A stretch of 64,000 nucleotides of DNA from Clostridium sp. D53t1_180928_C8 (GTDB taxonomy: Bacteria > Bacillota > Clostridia > Clostridiales > Clostridiaceae). Positions 17,127 through 24,987 of the stretch are shown piece after piece. The translations under genes and the position numbers were made by a program. Location of the stretch: assembly GCF_015667795.1 (NCBI RefSeq), contig NZ_JADPEL010000003.1, positions 81,851 through 145,850 on the forward strand, given 5' to 3'. Position 1 is the stretch's first letter; every line of letters begins with the position of its first letter. Below the pieces are notes generated by a model that did no database searches, had not been told where the DNA came from, and saw only the letters and a list, made by a program, of their open reading frames with translations.

Positions 17127-18575
17127 TTACAATGTTGTTTCCAACTTATTTCTAAAACAAGGAATCTTTATATTAACAATAATTTTTTCTCCATTAGTTA
17201 TAGTAATTTCTCCATCATGATCCTTAACTATTTCACTACATAGATATAATCCTAATCCCCTACTATCTTCATCTTTATAATTATCATTTCTAACAAAAGG
17301 ATCAAATATAGAATTATAAATTTCTCTTGGTATAACATTTCCATTATTTATAACTTCTATATAATAATAATCATCATTTACATAAGAATTTACATAAACC
17401 GTATTCGAATTAACAGTATATTTTATAGCATTATCCAATAAATTAATAATTAACTCTCTAATTTTATTTACCCTTCCATTAATCATTCCTCTATTTATAT
17501 TTCTCTTTATTTTGATTCCATATTTATTTGCTTTTATTTGCATATCATCACAAATTTGATTAATAACTTCATATATATCTACATTTACTATATTTTCATC
17601 TATTGTTGATACACCTTTTGATATCTTTATCAAATCCAAAACTAGTAAATTTAATCTTTGACTTTCAGAATATATTCTTTCTATAGATTTTTTCTTAAAT
17701 TCCTCACTATCTACAATATTATCCTTAATCATTTCAGAGTAACCTATTATTGCTGTTAAAGGCGTTTTTATTTCATGTGTTACATTATCAAAAAATTGCT
17801 TTCTACTTTTTTCAAGGGTTTCTACTTTTTCTTTTTCCTTTTTTATTGTATTAATTTGCTGTTTTATTTTGCTATTCATACTATTAAATTCTTTTGATAC
17901 TATTGCAATCTCATCATTACCTTTATACGAAATAGACATGCCATAATTCCCATCTCCAACTTCCTTTATTGCTTTAGTAAGTATTGTTATAGGTTGTGTA
18001 ACTCTACTAGCTATAAAGTACGACAATATTAATATTAACAGAAATATTATTACAACTACTAATCTAATAAACATAATTGTTTTATTGTATTGTGAGTATG
18101 TATCATCAAAGTTTTTTTCTAAATGTAATACACCTAAACTTTGTCCATTTATAAATATTAAGTATGTTAAATATCCATCAATTCCTTTATTAGTATATTT
18201 TAAATTAGCAATTACCTCACCCTCTAACGCCTTTAAATATAAAGTATCCATACTATCAATATCCTTTTTTATATTACTTATGTATACATTATTATCTAGT
18301 CCTATAATCTTAGAATTACTTTCATAATTTAAGGATATATAATTATTTAAATACTCAGATTCTTGTAATAATAACATCTTTTTATCTAATGATGGATCAA
18401 TAGTTAATCTGTATTTTATGGCCTCCCTAGTACTCTTCATTATTTCTTCTAAAGAATTTATTATATTGCTTTCCATATCTTTTTTTAAAATTGTAGATAT
18501 AGAAAAATTCATAACTACTCCTAACACTATAAGAATAGTTAAAATTCCAACTATTATCTTATACTTTATTTTCAT
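17127..18575 (-). CDS. Sensor histidine kinase
   Basis: A 482-residue membrane kinase. Transmembrane segments lie at about 8-27 and 165-190 and flank an extracellular sensor region of about 140 residues. A HAMP domain follows (about 190-245), then a HisKA helix with the phospho-acceptor His in FFDNVTHEIKTPLTAIIGYSEM, and an ATPase domain with the N box LLDNAIKY and G2-type motif RGLGLYLCSEIV. Its start overlaps the response regulator stop by 17 bases (GAGGAGATATA ahead of ATG), so the two are translationally coupled. The stimulus is unknown. Confidence 0.93.
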   Translation of the reverse strand: MKIKYKIIVGILTILIVLGVVMNFSISTILKKDMESNIINSLEEIMKSTREAIKYRLTIDPSLDKKMLLLQESEYLNNYISLNYESNSKIIGLDNNVYISNIKKDIDSMDTLYLKALEGEVIANLKYTNKGIDGYLTYLIFINGQSLGVLHLEKNFDDTYSQYNKTIMFIRLVVVIIFLLILILSYFIASRVTQPITILTKAIKEVGDGNYGMSISYKGNDEIAIVSKEFNSMNSKIKQQINTIKKEKEKVETLEKSRKQFFDNVTHEIKTPLTAIIGYSEMIKDNIVDSEEFKKKSIERIYSESQRLNLLVLDLIKISKGVSTIDENIVNVDIYEVINQICDDMQIKANKYGIKIKRNINRGMINGRVNKIRELIINLLDNAIKYTVNSNTVYVNSYVNDDYYYIEVINNGNVIPREIYNSIFDPFVRNDNYKDEDSRGLGLYLCSEIVKDHDGEITITNGEKIIVNIKIPCFRNKLETTL

Positions 18576-19263
18576 TATATCTCCTCATAACATATCCAAT
18601 ACCAAATACAGTTTCTATTATAGATTTAGAATTTCCTTCATCTAATTTACTTCTTAATCTTCTAACATGAATATCTATAGTTCTTAAATCTCCATCATAT
18701 GTAAATTCCCATACATTATCTAATAGCTCTTCTCTTGAAAATACTCTATCTCTATTTTGAGATAAAAATTCTAACAACTGATATTCCTTAGGTTTTAAAA
18801 TAACCTCTTTAGAGTTTTTCATAACAGTTCTACTCTCATAATTAATTTTTATATCTGAAGTTAAACTCACAAAAATTGTTTTTGATTGCTCACTATATTT
18901 TTCTACTCTTCTTAAGGCTATCTTTACTCTAGTTAATACTTCTTTAATATGAAATGGCTTTGTTATATAATCATCTGCTCCTAACTCTAATCCCAACACT
19001 TTGTCAAAAACATCATTTCTAGCAGTAAGCATTATTATAGGAATACCATAATCACTATTAATAAATTTGCATAAATCAAATCCACTTTCATCCGGCAAGT
19101 TTATATCAAGTAATGTTAAATCAGGTAAAAAAGTACTTAATAGTCCTCTACCCTCTTTCCCATTAAATGCACTTTTTACTATATATCCTTCTACTCTTAA
19201 AGAGTTTATAAGAATATCATTTATACTTTCATCATCTTCAATTACTAAAATTTTATTATGCAA
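18559..19263 (-). CDS. OmpR/PhoB-family response regulator
   Basis: A 234-residue regulator. The receiver domain (about 1-118) has the acidic pocket in VIEDDES, the phospho-acceptor Asp in LTLLDINLPDESG and the conserved Lys in DDYITKPF. The C-terminal winged helix (about 130-230) has REELLDNVWEF and TIDIHVRRLRSKL. The TTG at 19261-19263 follows GGAGGGTAATACG; an in-frame ATG five codons earlier has no binding site, so TTG is preferred. It heads a three-gene operon with the kinase and TPR protein. Confidence 0.93.
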   Translation of the reverse strand: MHNKILVIEDDESINDILINSLRVEGYIVKSAFNGKEGRGLLSTFLPDLTLLDINLPDESGFDLCKFINSDYGIPIIMLTARNDVFDKVLGLELGADDYITKPFHIKEVLTRVKIALRRVEKYSEQSKTIFVSLTSDIKINYESRTVMKNSKEVILKPKEYQLLEFLSQNRDRVFSREELLDNVWEFTYDGDLRTIDIHVRRLRSKLDEGNSKSIIETVFGIGYVMRRYNENKV

Positions 19264-19448
19264 CGTATTACCCTCCATTGTTTCTAATTAATACCTATTA
19301 TACCAAATTATAATAAAATTTAAACTTTAGTTTTTAATCTTAAACATTATTTAATTTTTATTTTCAGTTATAATTAACATAAAAATTATTAATTTGTATA
19401 GTATTATATATATGTGTAAAATATCAAATAAAAAAGGATTGATAAATT

Positions 19449-20375
19449 TTGAATAGAAGTGAAAATAATAATATAAATTTAACTAAAAAAGAAATTGAAA
19501 GCTGCAGGCATAAATCTGAAAAAAAGTGGTATGGAATATTATTATTTATTAATTTTTCTATAATAATTGCAGTTATAATTTTTTGTATAATTAATATATC
19601 CAGCTATAATACTTTGCCTAATACCATAATAGAATCATTTTTAAATCCTTCTTCATATGCAGATATAATAATGTCTCCTAGTTCTGCTTTAAATAACTTT
19701 CCAACTGAATTACAACTTTTATTGACAGGAATTGTTGCAATAATTGCTTTTCCTTTTGGAATAAATCTTTATTATGCCAAATATAGATCAAGGGCAATAA
19801 AAATTACCGAAAACAATTTTCCAGAAGTTTATAACAATATAGCCAAATTTTCTCATAAAATAGATTTAAAAAAAGTTCCTGAAGCACTTTTAATTCAACA
19901 AAATGGTGTAATGAATGCATTTTCAGCATTTATAATCCGTAAACAATATATTGAAATTGATAGTGATTTATTTGAAATTGCTTATAGAGAATATAATGAT
20001 TTAGAATCTATTAATTTTATAATTGCTCATGAATTAGCTCACATTAAATATAAACATGCTACTTTTTACTATAACTTATTTATTATGTTTTCTACTATAA
20101 TTCCTATAATAGGTAGTACTGCTTCAAGAGCTAGAGAATATAGTTGTGATAGATTAGCCCAAAAGATTACAGGTAATACTGGTGTAGAGGCCATATTTTC
20201 CTTATTTGCAGGTAAACATCTTTATAAAAGAATTGATGTTTATGATTATATAAATAATAGTAATGATATAAATGGCTTTTTTGTATGGTGTAATAATTTA
20301 ATAAGTTCTCATCCTATATTACCAAAAAGAATTAGAGCTTTAATAAATAGTGAAGATAGTGGAGAGCTATACTAG
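19449..20375 (+). CDS. M48-family membrane zinc metalloprotease
   Basis: A 308-residue protein with hydrophobic segments near 27-50, 85-110 and 208-225, and the zinc motif IAHELAHIKYKH (HExxH) followed by the third-ligand region SRAREYSCDRLAQ. This is the HtpX/M48 type, which degrades membrane or exported proteins on the cytoplasmic side. The start is TTG at 19449 after AAAAGGATTGATAAATT. It is divergent from the two-component operon, so the regulator could act on it; that is inference. Confidence 0.85.
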   Translation: MNRSENNNINLTKKEIESCRHKSEKKWYGILLFINFSIIIAVIIFCIINISSYNTLPNTIIESFLNPSSYADIIMSPSSALNNFPTELQLLLTGIVAIIAFPFGINLYYAKYRSRAIKITENNFPEVYNNIAKFSHKIDLKKVPEALLIQQNGVMNAFSAFIIRKQYIEIDSDLFEIAYREYNDLESINFIIAHELAHIKYKHATFYYNLFIMFSTIIPIIGSTASRAREYSCDRLAQKITGNTGVEAIFSLFAGKHLYKRIDVYDYINNSNDINGFFVWCNNLISSHPILPKRIRALINSEDSGELY

Positions 20376-20420
20376 TAGAAAATCTCAAATGGAAAATAGA
20401 ACTAAAATTACATAAGAAAA

Positions 20421-20459
20421 AAAGGTTAATGTAATCTGCACATTACATTAACCTTTTTT
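20421..20459 (+). terminator. Terminator after the M48 protease
   Basis: AAAGGTTAATGTAAT pairs perfectly with ATTACATTAACCTTT around a six-base loop and is followed by T residues on the plus strand. Confidence 0.9.
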
Positions 20460-20556
20460 CTTTTCACACAACTTTTTAAATTCAACAGTGGCTTATAAAT
20501 AATACAAGATATAATTTTTATAGAAAGTTTAATCCTTAAAGGAAAGATGATTTTAC

Positions 20557-21153
20557 CTAGTTTTTAGAATAATACTCTACAACTAAAACTTCATTAATTT
20601 CTATCGGAACTTCACTTCTTTGAGGTAGTCTTTCTAAAACTCCAGAAAAATCAGCTTCATTTTTACTTAAGTATGGTAATACATTAAGTATATTTGACTC
20701 AAAGTTTTCTTTGAACATAGCATTTTTTTGAGACTTTTCTCTTAGCTTTATTTCATCTCCAACTGAAACCTTGAATGATGGAATATCTACCTTTTTACTA
20801 TTAACTAAAATATGACCATGCACAACCATTTGTCTTGCCTGTCTTATAGAATTTGCAAATCCTAATCTATAAACTATATTATCTAATCTGCATTCTAATA
20901 AATTAATTAAAGCATGCCCTGTTAATTCTTTTGACTTAGATGCTTTTTCAAAGTAATTAGCGAATTGCTTTTCCATTACTCCATAATAAGCTCTTAATCT
21001 TTGCTTTTCTAGTAATTGAGTACCATAGTCAGAAAGTTTTTTATCATTTCTTGCTGTACCTTTGGCAGATCTTTTCATTGCCTTTGGGTGTCCACAAACA
21101 TTTAAGCCTAATCTTCTGCACTGCTTAAATCTCGGGCCCATCATCTTTGCCAT
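20557..21153 (-). CDS. rpsD: 30S ribosomal protein S4 paralogue with lost zinc ligands
   Basis: S4 binds 16S rRNA early in 30S assembly. The 198 residues include the S4 RNA-binding block [30 protein letters not shown] and the ending [19 protein letters not shown]. At the N-terminus the zinc-binding form has Cys at about 9, 12, 26 and 31; here only Cys12 remains in [13 protein letters not shown], plus an unrelated Cys20. It stands alone rather than in the alpha operon, as for clostridial second S4 copies. A Fur-type box abuts its promoter. That this copy replaces zinc-S4 under metal limitation is inference. Confidence 0.93.
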   Translation of the reverse strand: MAKMMGPRFKQCRRLGLNVCGHPKAMKRSAKGTARNDKKLSDYGTQLLEKQRLRAYYGVMEKQFANYFEKASKSKELTGHALINLLECRLDNIVYRLGFANSIRQARQMVVHGHILVNSKKVDIPSFKVSVGDEIKLREKSQKNAMFKENFESNILNVLPYLSKNEADFSGVLERLPQRSEVPIEINEVLVVEYYSKN

Positions 21154-21190
21154 ACAATCATCTCCTTAAATTATTCTTAAGCCTAAATAT

Positions 21191-21219
21191 AATATATCAT
21201 ATAAATTCACCTTTGTAAA
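21191..21219 (-). promoter_or_regulatory. Promoter of the S4 paralogue
   Basis: TTTACA (21214-21219) and TATATT (21191-21196) with 17-base spacing on the minus strand; the -35 directly abuts the Fur-type box at 21220-21234. Confidence 0.6.
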
Positions 21220-21234
21220 TGATAATCATTATCA
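21220..21234. promoter_or_regulatory. Perfect Fur-type 7-1-7 operator
   Basis: TGATAATCATTATCA is an exact TGATAAT-N-ATTATCA inverted repeat, the Fur consensus of Firmicutes. Zur boxes have TCGTAAT-type arms and PerR boxes TTATAAT arms, so Fur fits best. It lies 66 bases upstream of the S4 start and abuts its -35. Confidence 0.75.
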
Positions 21235-21280
21235 TTATTGAATTTTATTTTATATATGTCATTCCCGTGCAAAATAAAAC

Positions 21281-21326
21281 AAGGTAATAAACAATAAAAT
21301 ATTAATACTTTATTGTTTATTACCTT
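21281..21326 (-). terminator. Terminator of the metY-hom operon
   Basis: AAGGTAATAAACAATAAA and its perfect complement surround an 10-base loop; the minus-strand transcript ends TGTTTTATTTTG. It begins three bases past the hom stop. Confidence 0.85.
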
Positions 21327-21328
21327 AT

Positions 21329-22549
21329 TTAAGCAACAATTAGCTTCTTGGCATTCTTATAATAATTCTCATTTTGCAATTTTTCAATAAACTTTTCTAC
21401 ATAAGCTTCAGAAGTACATTCAATATAAATAGCTACTTCTCCATCTATAGTCTTATCTATAATTTTTATATTATTAAAAGTCTCTCTACACCTATTTATA
21501 ACTTCTTCCCTATCTAAAGTATTTATTCTTAAAATACAATTACATGTCTTACTAGCAAATTTAATTACATTTGCCTCTTCTTTATTAAAACTATCAACAT
21601 CAGTAAATCTACTATTAATAATATCATTTAAATCACTATAAACAGCACTTCCTGTAGGTAATTTCCCTGCACCCTTACCTACAAATAATAATTCTCCTAT
21701 TTCATCCCCATTTAAAATAACTGCATTAACTTCATTATTTATTTTAGCTAATATACTTTCCTCATCTACCAATATAGGTTTTACTGAAGTATATATTCCA
21801 CTTTTACATTTAAAAGCCTCTGCAACAAGTTTAATTTTACAGTTTAACTTATTTGCATATTTAAAATCAGCCTCATCAATATCAGTAATTCCTTCTACTG
21901 ATATATCATTCCATTCAAATTTTTTATCAAAAGCTAAACTTGATAATATTGCAAGCTTTCTAGCAGCATCATATCCCATAACATCTGATTCTGGATTAGC
22001 TTCTGCAAAACCAAGCTCTTGTGCCTCTTTTAGTGCTTCTTCATAAGATAAACTTTCTCCATCCATTTTAGTCAATATAAAATTTGTTGTTCCATTCAAT
22101 ATTGCTTTTATACTGTTTATACCATTTCCATAAAGACTTTCAGTTAATGGTTTTATTATAGGAATTCCACCAGCCACTGCCGCTTCAAATTTTAATGAAA
22201 CATTATTCTCTTTAGCTAATTGAAATAATTCATGCCCAAATGTAGCTATTAAATCCTTATTTGCTGTAATTACATGTTTCTTTAATGATAATGCTTTTTT
22301 TACATAATCATAAGCTGGATGAAGTCCGCCCATTACTTCTATTACAACATCATTTTCTATTGAAAAAAATTCTTCTACATTAGTAGTAATAACATCACTA
22401 TGACTTGAACTAATATGCTTTTCTTTATCTCTCACTAAAATACTTGTAATAATTATTTCATTTTCACCATTGTTTTCCCTATTTTTATCTATTAATTCAA
22501 TAAGCCCACTACCTACTACTCCATATCCCATAATAGCTACTTTAGTCAT
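21329..22549 (-). CDS. hom: Homoserine dehydrogenase, methionine-linked copy
   Basis: It reduces aspartate semialdehyde to homoserine with NAD(P)H. The Rossmann motif GYGVVGSG is at the N-terminus, the family signature around ILNGTTNFILTKMDGESLSYEEALKEAQELGFAEANPESDVMGYDAARKLAILS (described here by its core NPESDVMGYDAARK), and an ACT-like regulatory tail occupies the last 80 residues. I chose the ATG at 22547-22549 after GGAGGAAATAATA; the GTG five codons before overlaps that site. It is 22 bases downstream of metY under one SAM riboswitch, so its homoserine is probably for methionine. A second hom is at 31560-32579. Confidence 0.93.
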   Translation of the reverse strand: MTKVAIMGYGVVGSGLIELIDKNRENNGENEIIITSILVRDKEKHISSSHSDVITTNVEEFFSIENDVVIEVMGGLHPAYDYVKKALSLKKHVITANKDLIATFGHELFQLAKENNVSLKFEAAVAGGIPIIKPLTESLYGNGINSIKAILNGTTNFILTKMDGESLSYEEALKEAQELGFAEANPESDVMGYDAARKLAILSSLAFDKKFEWNDISVEGITDIDEADFKYANKLNCKIKLVAEAFKCKSGIYTSVKPILVDEESILAKINNEVNAVILNGDEIGELLFVGKGAGKLPTGSAVYSDLNDIINSRFTDVDSFNKEEANVIKFASKTCNCILRINTLDREEVINRCRETFNNIKIIDKTIDGEVAIYIECTSEAYVEKFIEKLQNENYYKNAKKLIVA

Positions 22550-22571
22550 TATTATTTCCTCCACTCAATTA

Positions 22572-23849
22572 TTATATTGCTTTTAATGCATCATTAATGT
22601 CGTTAATTAAATCTTTTGTGTCCTCTATTCCAACGGAAAGTCTAAGCATATCAGGAGTAACTCCACTTGACCTTTGTTCATCCTCTCCTAATTGACTATG
22701 AGTAGTAGTAGCTGGATGTAAAAGACAACTCCTTGCATCTCCTAAAGTTACAGCTAAAGCTATTAAATTTAATGCCCTACTAAATTTTTTAGCTTCTTCA
22801 ATTCCACCCTTAACTCCAAATGTTAAAAGTCCACTTCCTCCATTTTTAAGATATTTTTTAGCTAAGTCATAAGATTTACTTCCTTCAAGCAATGGATAAT
22901 TAACCCATGATACCTTTTCTTGTATTGTTAACCACTGTGCAATTTCTAAAGCATTTTTAGAGTGTCTCTCCATTCTTAAATGTAAAGTTTCTAATCCTAA
23001 ATTAGTTAAGTATGCATTAAATGGACTCATGCATGCTCCTAAATCCCTAAGTAATGTTACTCTTAACTTAACTATATATGCAGCATCACCAAATGTTTCA
23101 ACATACTTTACTCCATGGTAACTTGGATCTGGTAAAACTAAATCATCAAATTTACCATTTGTCCAATCAAAGTTTCCTCCATCTACAACTATTCCACCAA
23201 TAGTCTGAGCATGCCCCTCTGAGTATTTTGTTGTTGAATGTACAACAACATTAACTCCATGCTCAAATGGATTGCAATGATATGGTGTAGCAACCGTATT
23301 ATCCACTATAAATGGTACTTGAAGCTTTTTAGCCACTGATGAAAACTTATCAAAATCTAAAACATTTAAACCTGGGTTACCTATTGTTTCTCCATAAACA
23401 ACCTTAGTATTTTCTTTAGCTTTAGATAAAATTTCTTTTTCTGATGCATCTGGATCTACAAAAGTAACTTCTATTCCTAGATTTTTAAGATGTACGGTAA
23501 ATAAATTAACTGTTCCACCATATAAAGATGATACTGAAATTACATGATCTCCTGCTTTACAAACATTTAAAATTGCATATAAAATTGCTGATTGTCCTGA
23601 AGCTGTTGCTACAGCTCCAACTCCACCTTCCAGCTTTGCATATTTCTCTTCCAACGCCCCAACTGTTGGATTAGAAATTCTGCTATATAAATGACCTTCA
23701 GCCTTTAAATCAAATAAAGCTGCTAATGTATCTGGATCATCATACTTATAAGTTGCACTTTGATAAATTGGTAAAACCCTTGGATCCCCTGATTTTGGTT
23801 GATATCCTCCATGAATTCCTACTGTTCCTTTACCTAAATTAATTGCCAT
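22572..23849 (-). CDS. metY: O-acetylhomoserine sulfhydrylase (PLP)
   Basis: It forms homocysteine from O-acetylhomoserine and sulfide. The 425-residue protein is of the Cys/Met metabolism PLP family: the PLP-Lys is in VVHSTTKYSEGHAQTIGG, with YSRISNPTVGALEEK and the ending ATTTHSQLGEDEQ. Length and the insert near HGVKYVETFGDAAY favour MetY (OAH sulfhydrylase) over cystathionine synthase at about 380 aa. AAAAGGGGG precedes the ATG. It is the first gene behind the SAM-I riboswitch at 24087-24312, so it is shut off by SAM. Confidence 0.93.
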   Translation of the reverse strand: MAINLGKGTVGIHGGYQPKSGDPRVLPIYQSATYKYDDPDTLAALFDLKAEGHLYSRISNPTVGALEEKYAKLEGGVGAVATASGQSAILYAILNVCKAGDHVISVSSLYGGTVNLFTVHLKNLGIEVTFVDPDASEKEILSKAKENTKVVYGETIGNPGLNVLDFDKFSSVAKKLQVPFIVDNTVATPYHCNPFEHGVNVVVHSTTKYSEGHAQTIGGIVVDGGNFDWTNGKFDDLVLPDPSYHGVKYVETFGDAAYIVKLRVTLLRDLGACMSPFNAYLTNLGLETLHLRMERHSKNALEIAQWLTIQEKVSWVNYPLLEGSKSYDLAKKYLKNGGSGLLTFGVKGGIEEAKKFSRALNLIALAVTLGDARSCLLHPATTTHSQLGEDEQRSSGVTPDMLRLSVGIEDTKDLINDINDALKAI

Positions 23850-23871
23850 AAATAAATCCCCCTTTTTAATA

Positions 23872-23918
23872 GCTAGGAGTTAGTAGTTTTTAGTTAAATT
23901 AAAACTTACTCCTACTGT
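23872..23918. repeat. Dispersed AGTTAGTAGTTTTTAGTTA repeat copy
   Basis: AGGAGTTAGTAGTTTTTAG is followed after a short gap by TTAAAACTTACTCCT, an imperfect inverted repeat. Related copies occur at 10960-11060, 24130-24262, 47132-47156 and 51722-51772. Confidence 0.5.
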
Positions 23919-24012
23919 CTTTTAAGTTTTATTTTTAATACTTATTGCTCTTTTATTAATTTATAATGGAAAAAATATTAGCCTTTATTCTAAATGTTTT
24001 AATTTTGTGTAC

Positions 24013-24059
24013 AAAAAAAAGCTATTTCTTATTATCCTTTATAGATAATGAGAAATAGC
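24013..24059 (-). terminator. Expression-platform terminator of the metY SAM riboswitch
   Basis: GCTATTTCTTATTATC pairs with GATAATGAGAAATAGC (one wobble); on the minus strand eight T residues follow. Lies between the aptamer and metY. Confidence 0.9.
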
Positions 24060-24086
24060 TAAATAAGCTTATTTATTAATATATAC

Positions 24087-24312
24087 TCTCATTTCTCAGG
24101 TTAAACCTGCAGGATTTAGCACCAGCATTAATAATTTTTAATTTTAGTTATTAATTACTAGTTATTGATCAAATTCTACCGAATTTCTAAAATATAAAAA
24201 TTAAAATAATTTTTATACTAACTACTAACTTCTAACTGTTAACTTATAACTATCAACAGGTTGCTAGGTTTCTCAGGGCCAGTCCCTCCACCATTCTTAA
24301 TAAAAGATTTTT
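24087..24312 (-). ncRNA. SAM-I (S-box) riboswitch upstream of metY-hom, with enlarged P3
   Basis: Minus-strand core: AATGGTGGAGGGACTGGCCC, GAAACCTAGCAACC, GGTGCTAAATCCTGC and AATGAGAG. The segment between GCAACC and GGTGC is about 140 bases and is full of the AGTTAGTAGTTAG repeat and its complement, folding back as a long imperfect hairpin in the P3 position. The other SAM riboswitch in this window has the same type of expansion. The bases that contact SAM are conserved. Confidence 0.93.
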
Positions 24313-24330
24313 TATTTAATTGTTATCTTT

Positions 24331-24358
24331 ATTATACACATTTGGAATATTTTTTCAA
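24331..24358 (-). promoter_or_regulatory. Promoter of the metY-hom operon
   Basis: TTGAAA (24353-24358) and TATAAT (24331-24336) spaced by 16 bases on the minus strand, just upstream of the aptamer. Confidence 0.65.
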
Positions 24359-24370
24359 GTGTTTTATTTT

Positions 24371-24943
24371 TTATTTTGTTTTAATCATTATAAATTCATC
24401 ATTGGTTATTATTCCATTAACTTTAATATCATGACTTTCACTTTCAATACTTTTCACTAATTGAAAATCATATGCTAATGATATTCTATTACTTATGTCC
24501 TTAATTTGTGAAACATATTTATCATAATATCCTCCACCATAACCTATCCTATTACCAACTCTATCAAATGCTACACCTGGCATTATTATTAAATCAAACT
24601 CTCTCCCTATTTTATTTTTTCCCACACTTTTAGGTTCAAGTATACCCCAGTTATCCACACTCATGTTATTTAAACTATTAATCTTTATTGCTATCATTTC
24701 TTTATTAACTTTATCAGTTTTTGGTACATAAATTTCCTTATTATCATTTAAAGCATATTTTATAAACTTTTTAGTATCTACTTCAGATCCAAAACTTACA
24801 TAAGTAAATATTTTTTTTGACTTATTATAAATATCGCTATTTATTAACTGTTTAAATATTAATTCATCATAGTTTTCTTTTATTTCTAAAGATAAACAAT
24901 TTCTCTTTTTTATTATTTCTTTTCTTATCTTTGTCTTTTCCAT
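24371..24943 (-). CDS. 5-formyltetrahydrofolate cyclo-ligase
   Basis: It converts 5-formyl-THF to 5,10-methenyl-THF with ATP, returning stored folate to the active pool. The 190 residues have the family pattern: an N-terminal basic helix KTKIRKEIIKKRN, the segment GSEVDTKKFI, and the conserved RIGYGGGYYDKYV with the substrate and ATP-binding Gly/Tyr. The ATG follows AAGGGGAATTAACT. It lies 45 bases downstream of the ABC exporter gene, possibly in one transcript, and just upstream of the metY promoter. Confidence 0.92.
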   Translation of the reverse strand: MEKTKIRKEIIKKRNCLSLEIKENYDELIFKQLINSDIYNKSKKIFTYVSFGSEVDTKKFIKYALNDNKEIYVPKTDKVNKEMIAIKINSLNNMSVDNWGILEPKSVGKNKIGREFDLIIMPGVAFDRVGNRIGYGGGYYDKYVSQIKDISNRISLAYDFQLVKSIESESHDIKVNGIITNDEFIMIKTK

Positions 24944-24987
24944 AGTTAATTCCCCTTAAATATAGCTATTTATTCGAAATTTAAAGT

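Noticed and set aside
24652-24660. TTATCCACA match inside the cyclo-ligase gene
   Set aside because: Single isolated match inside coding sequence; not counted as part of a DnaA site cluster.
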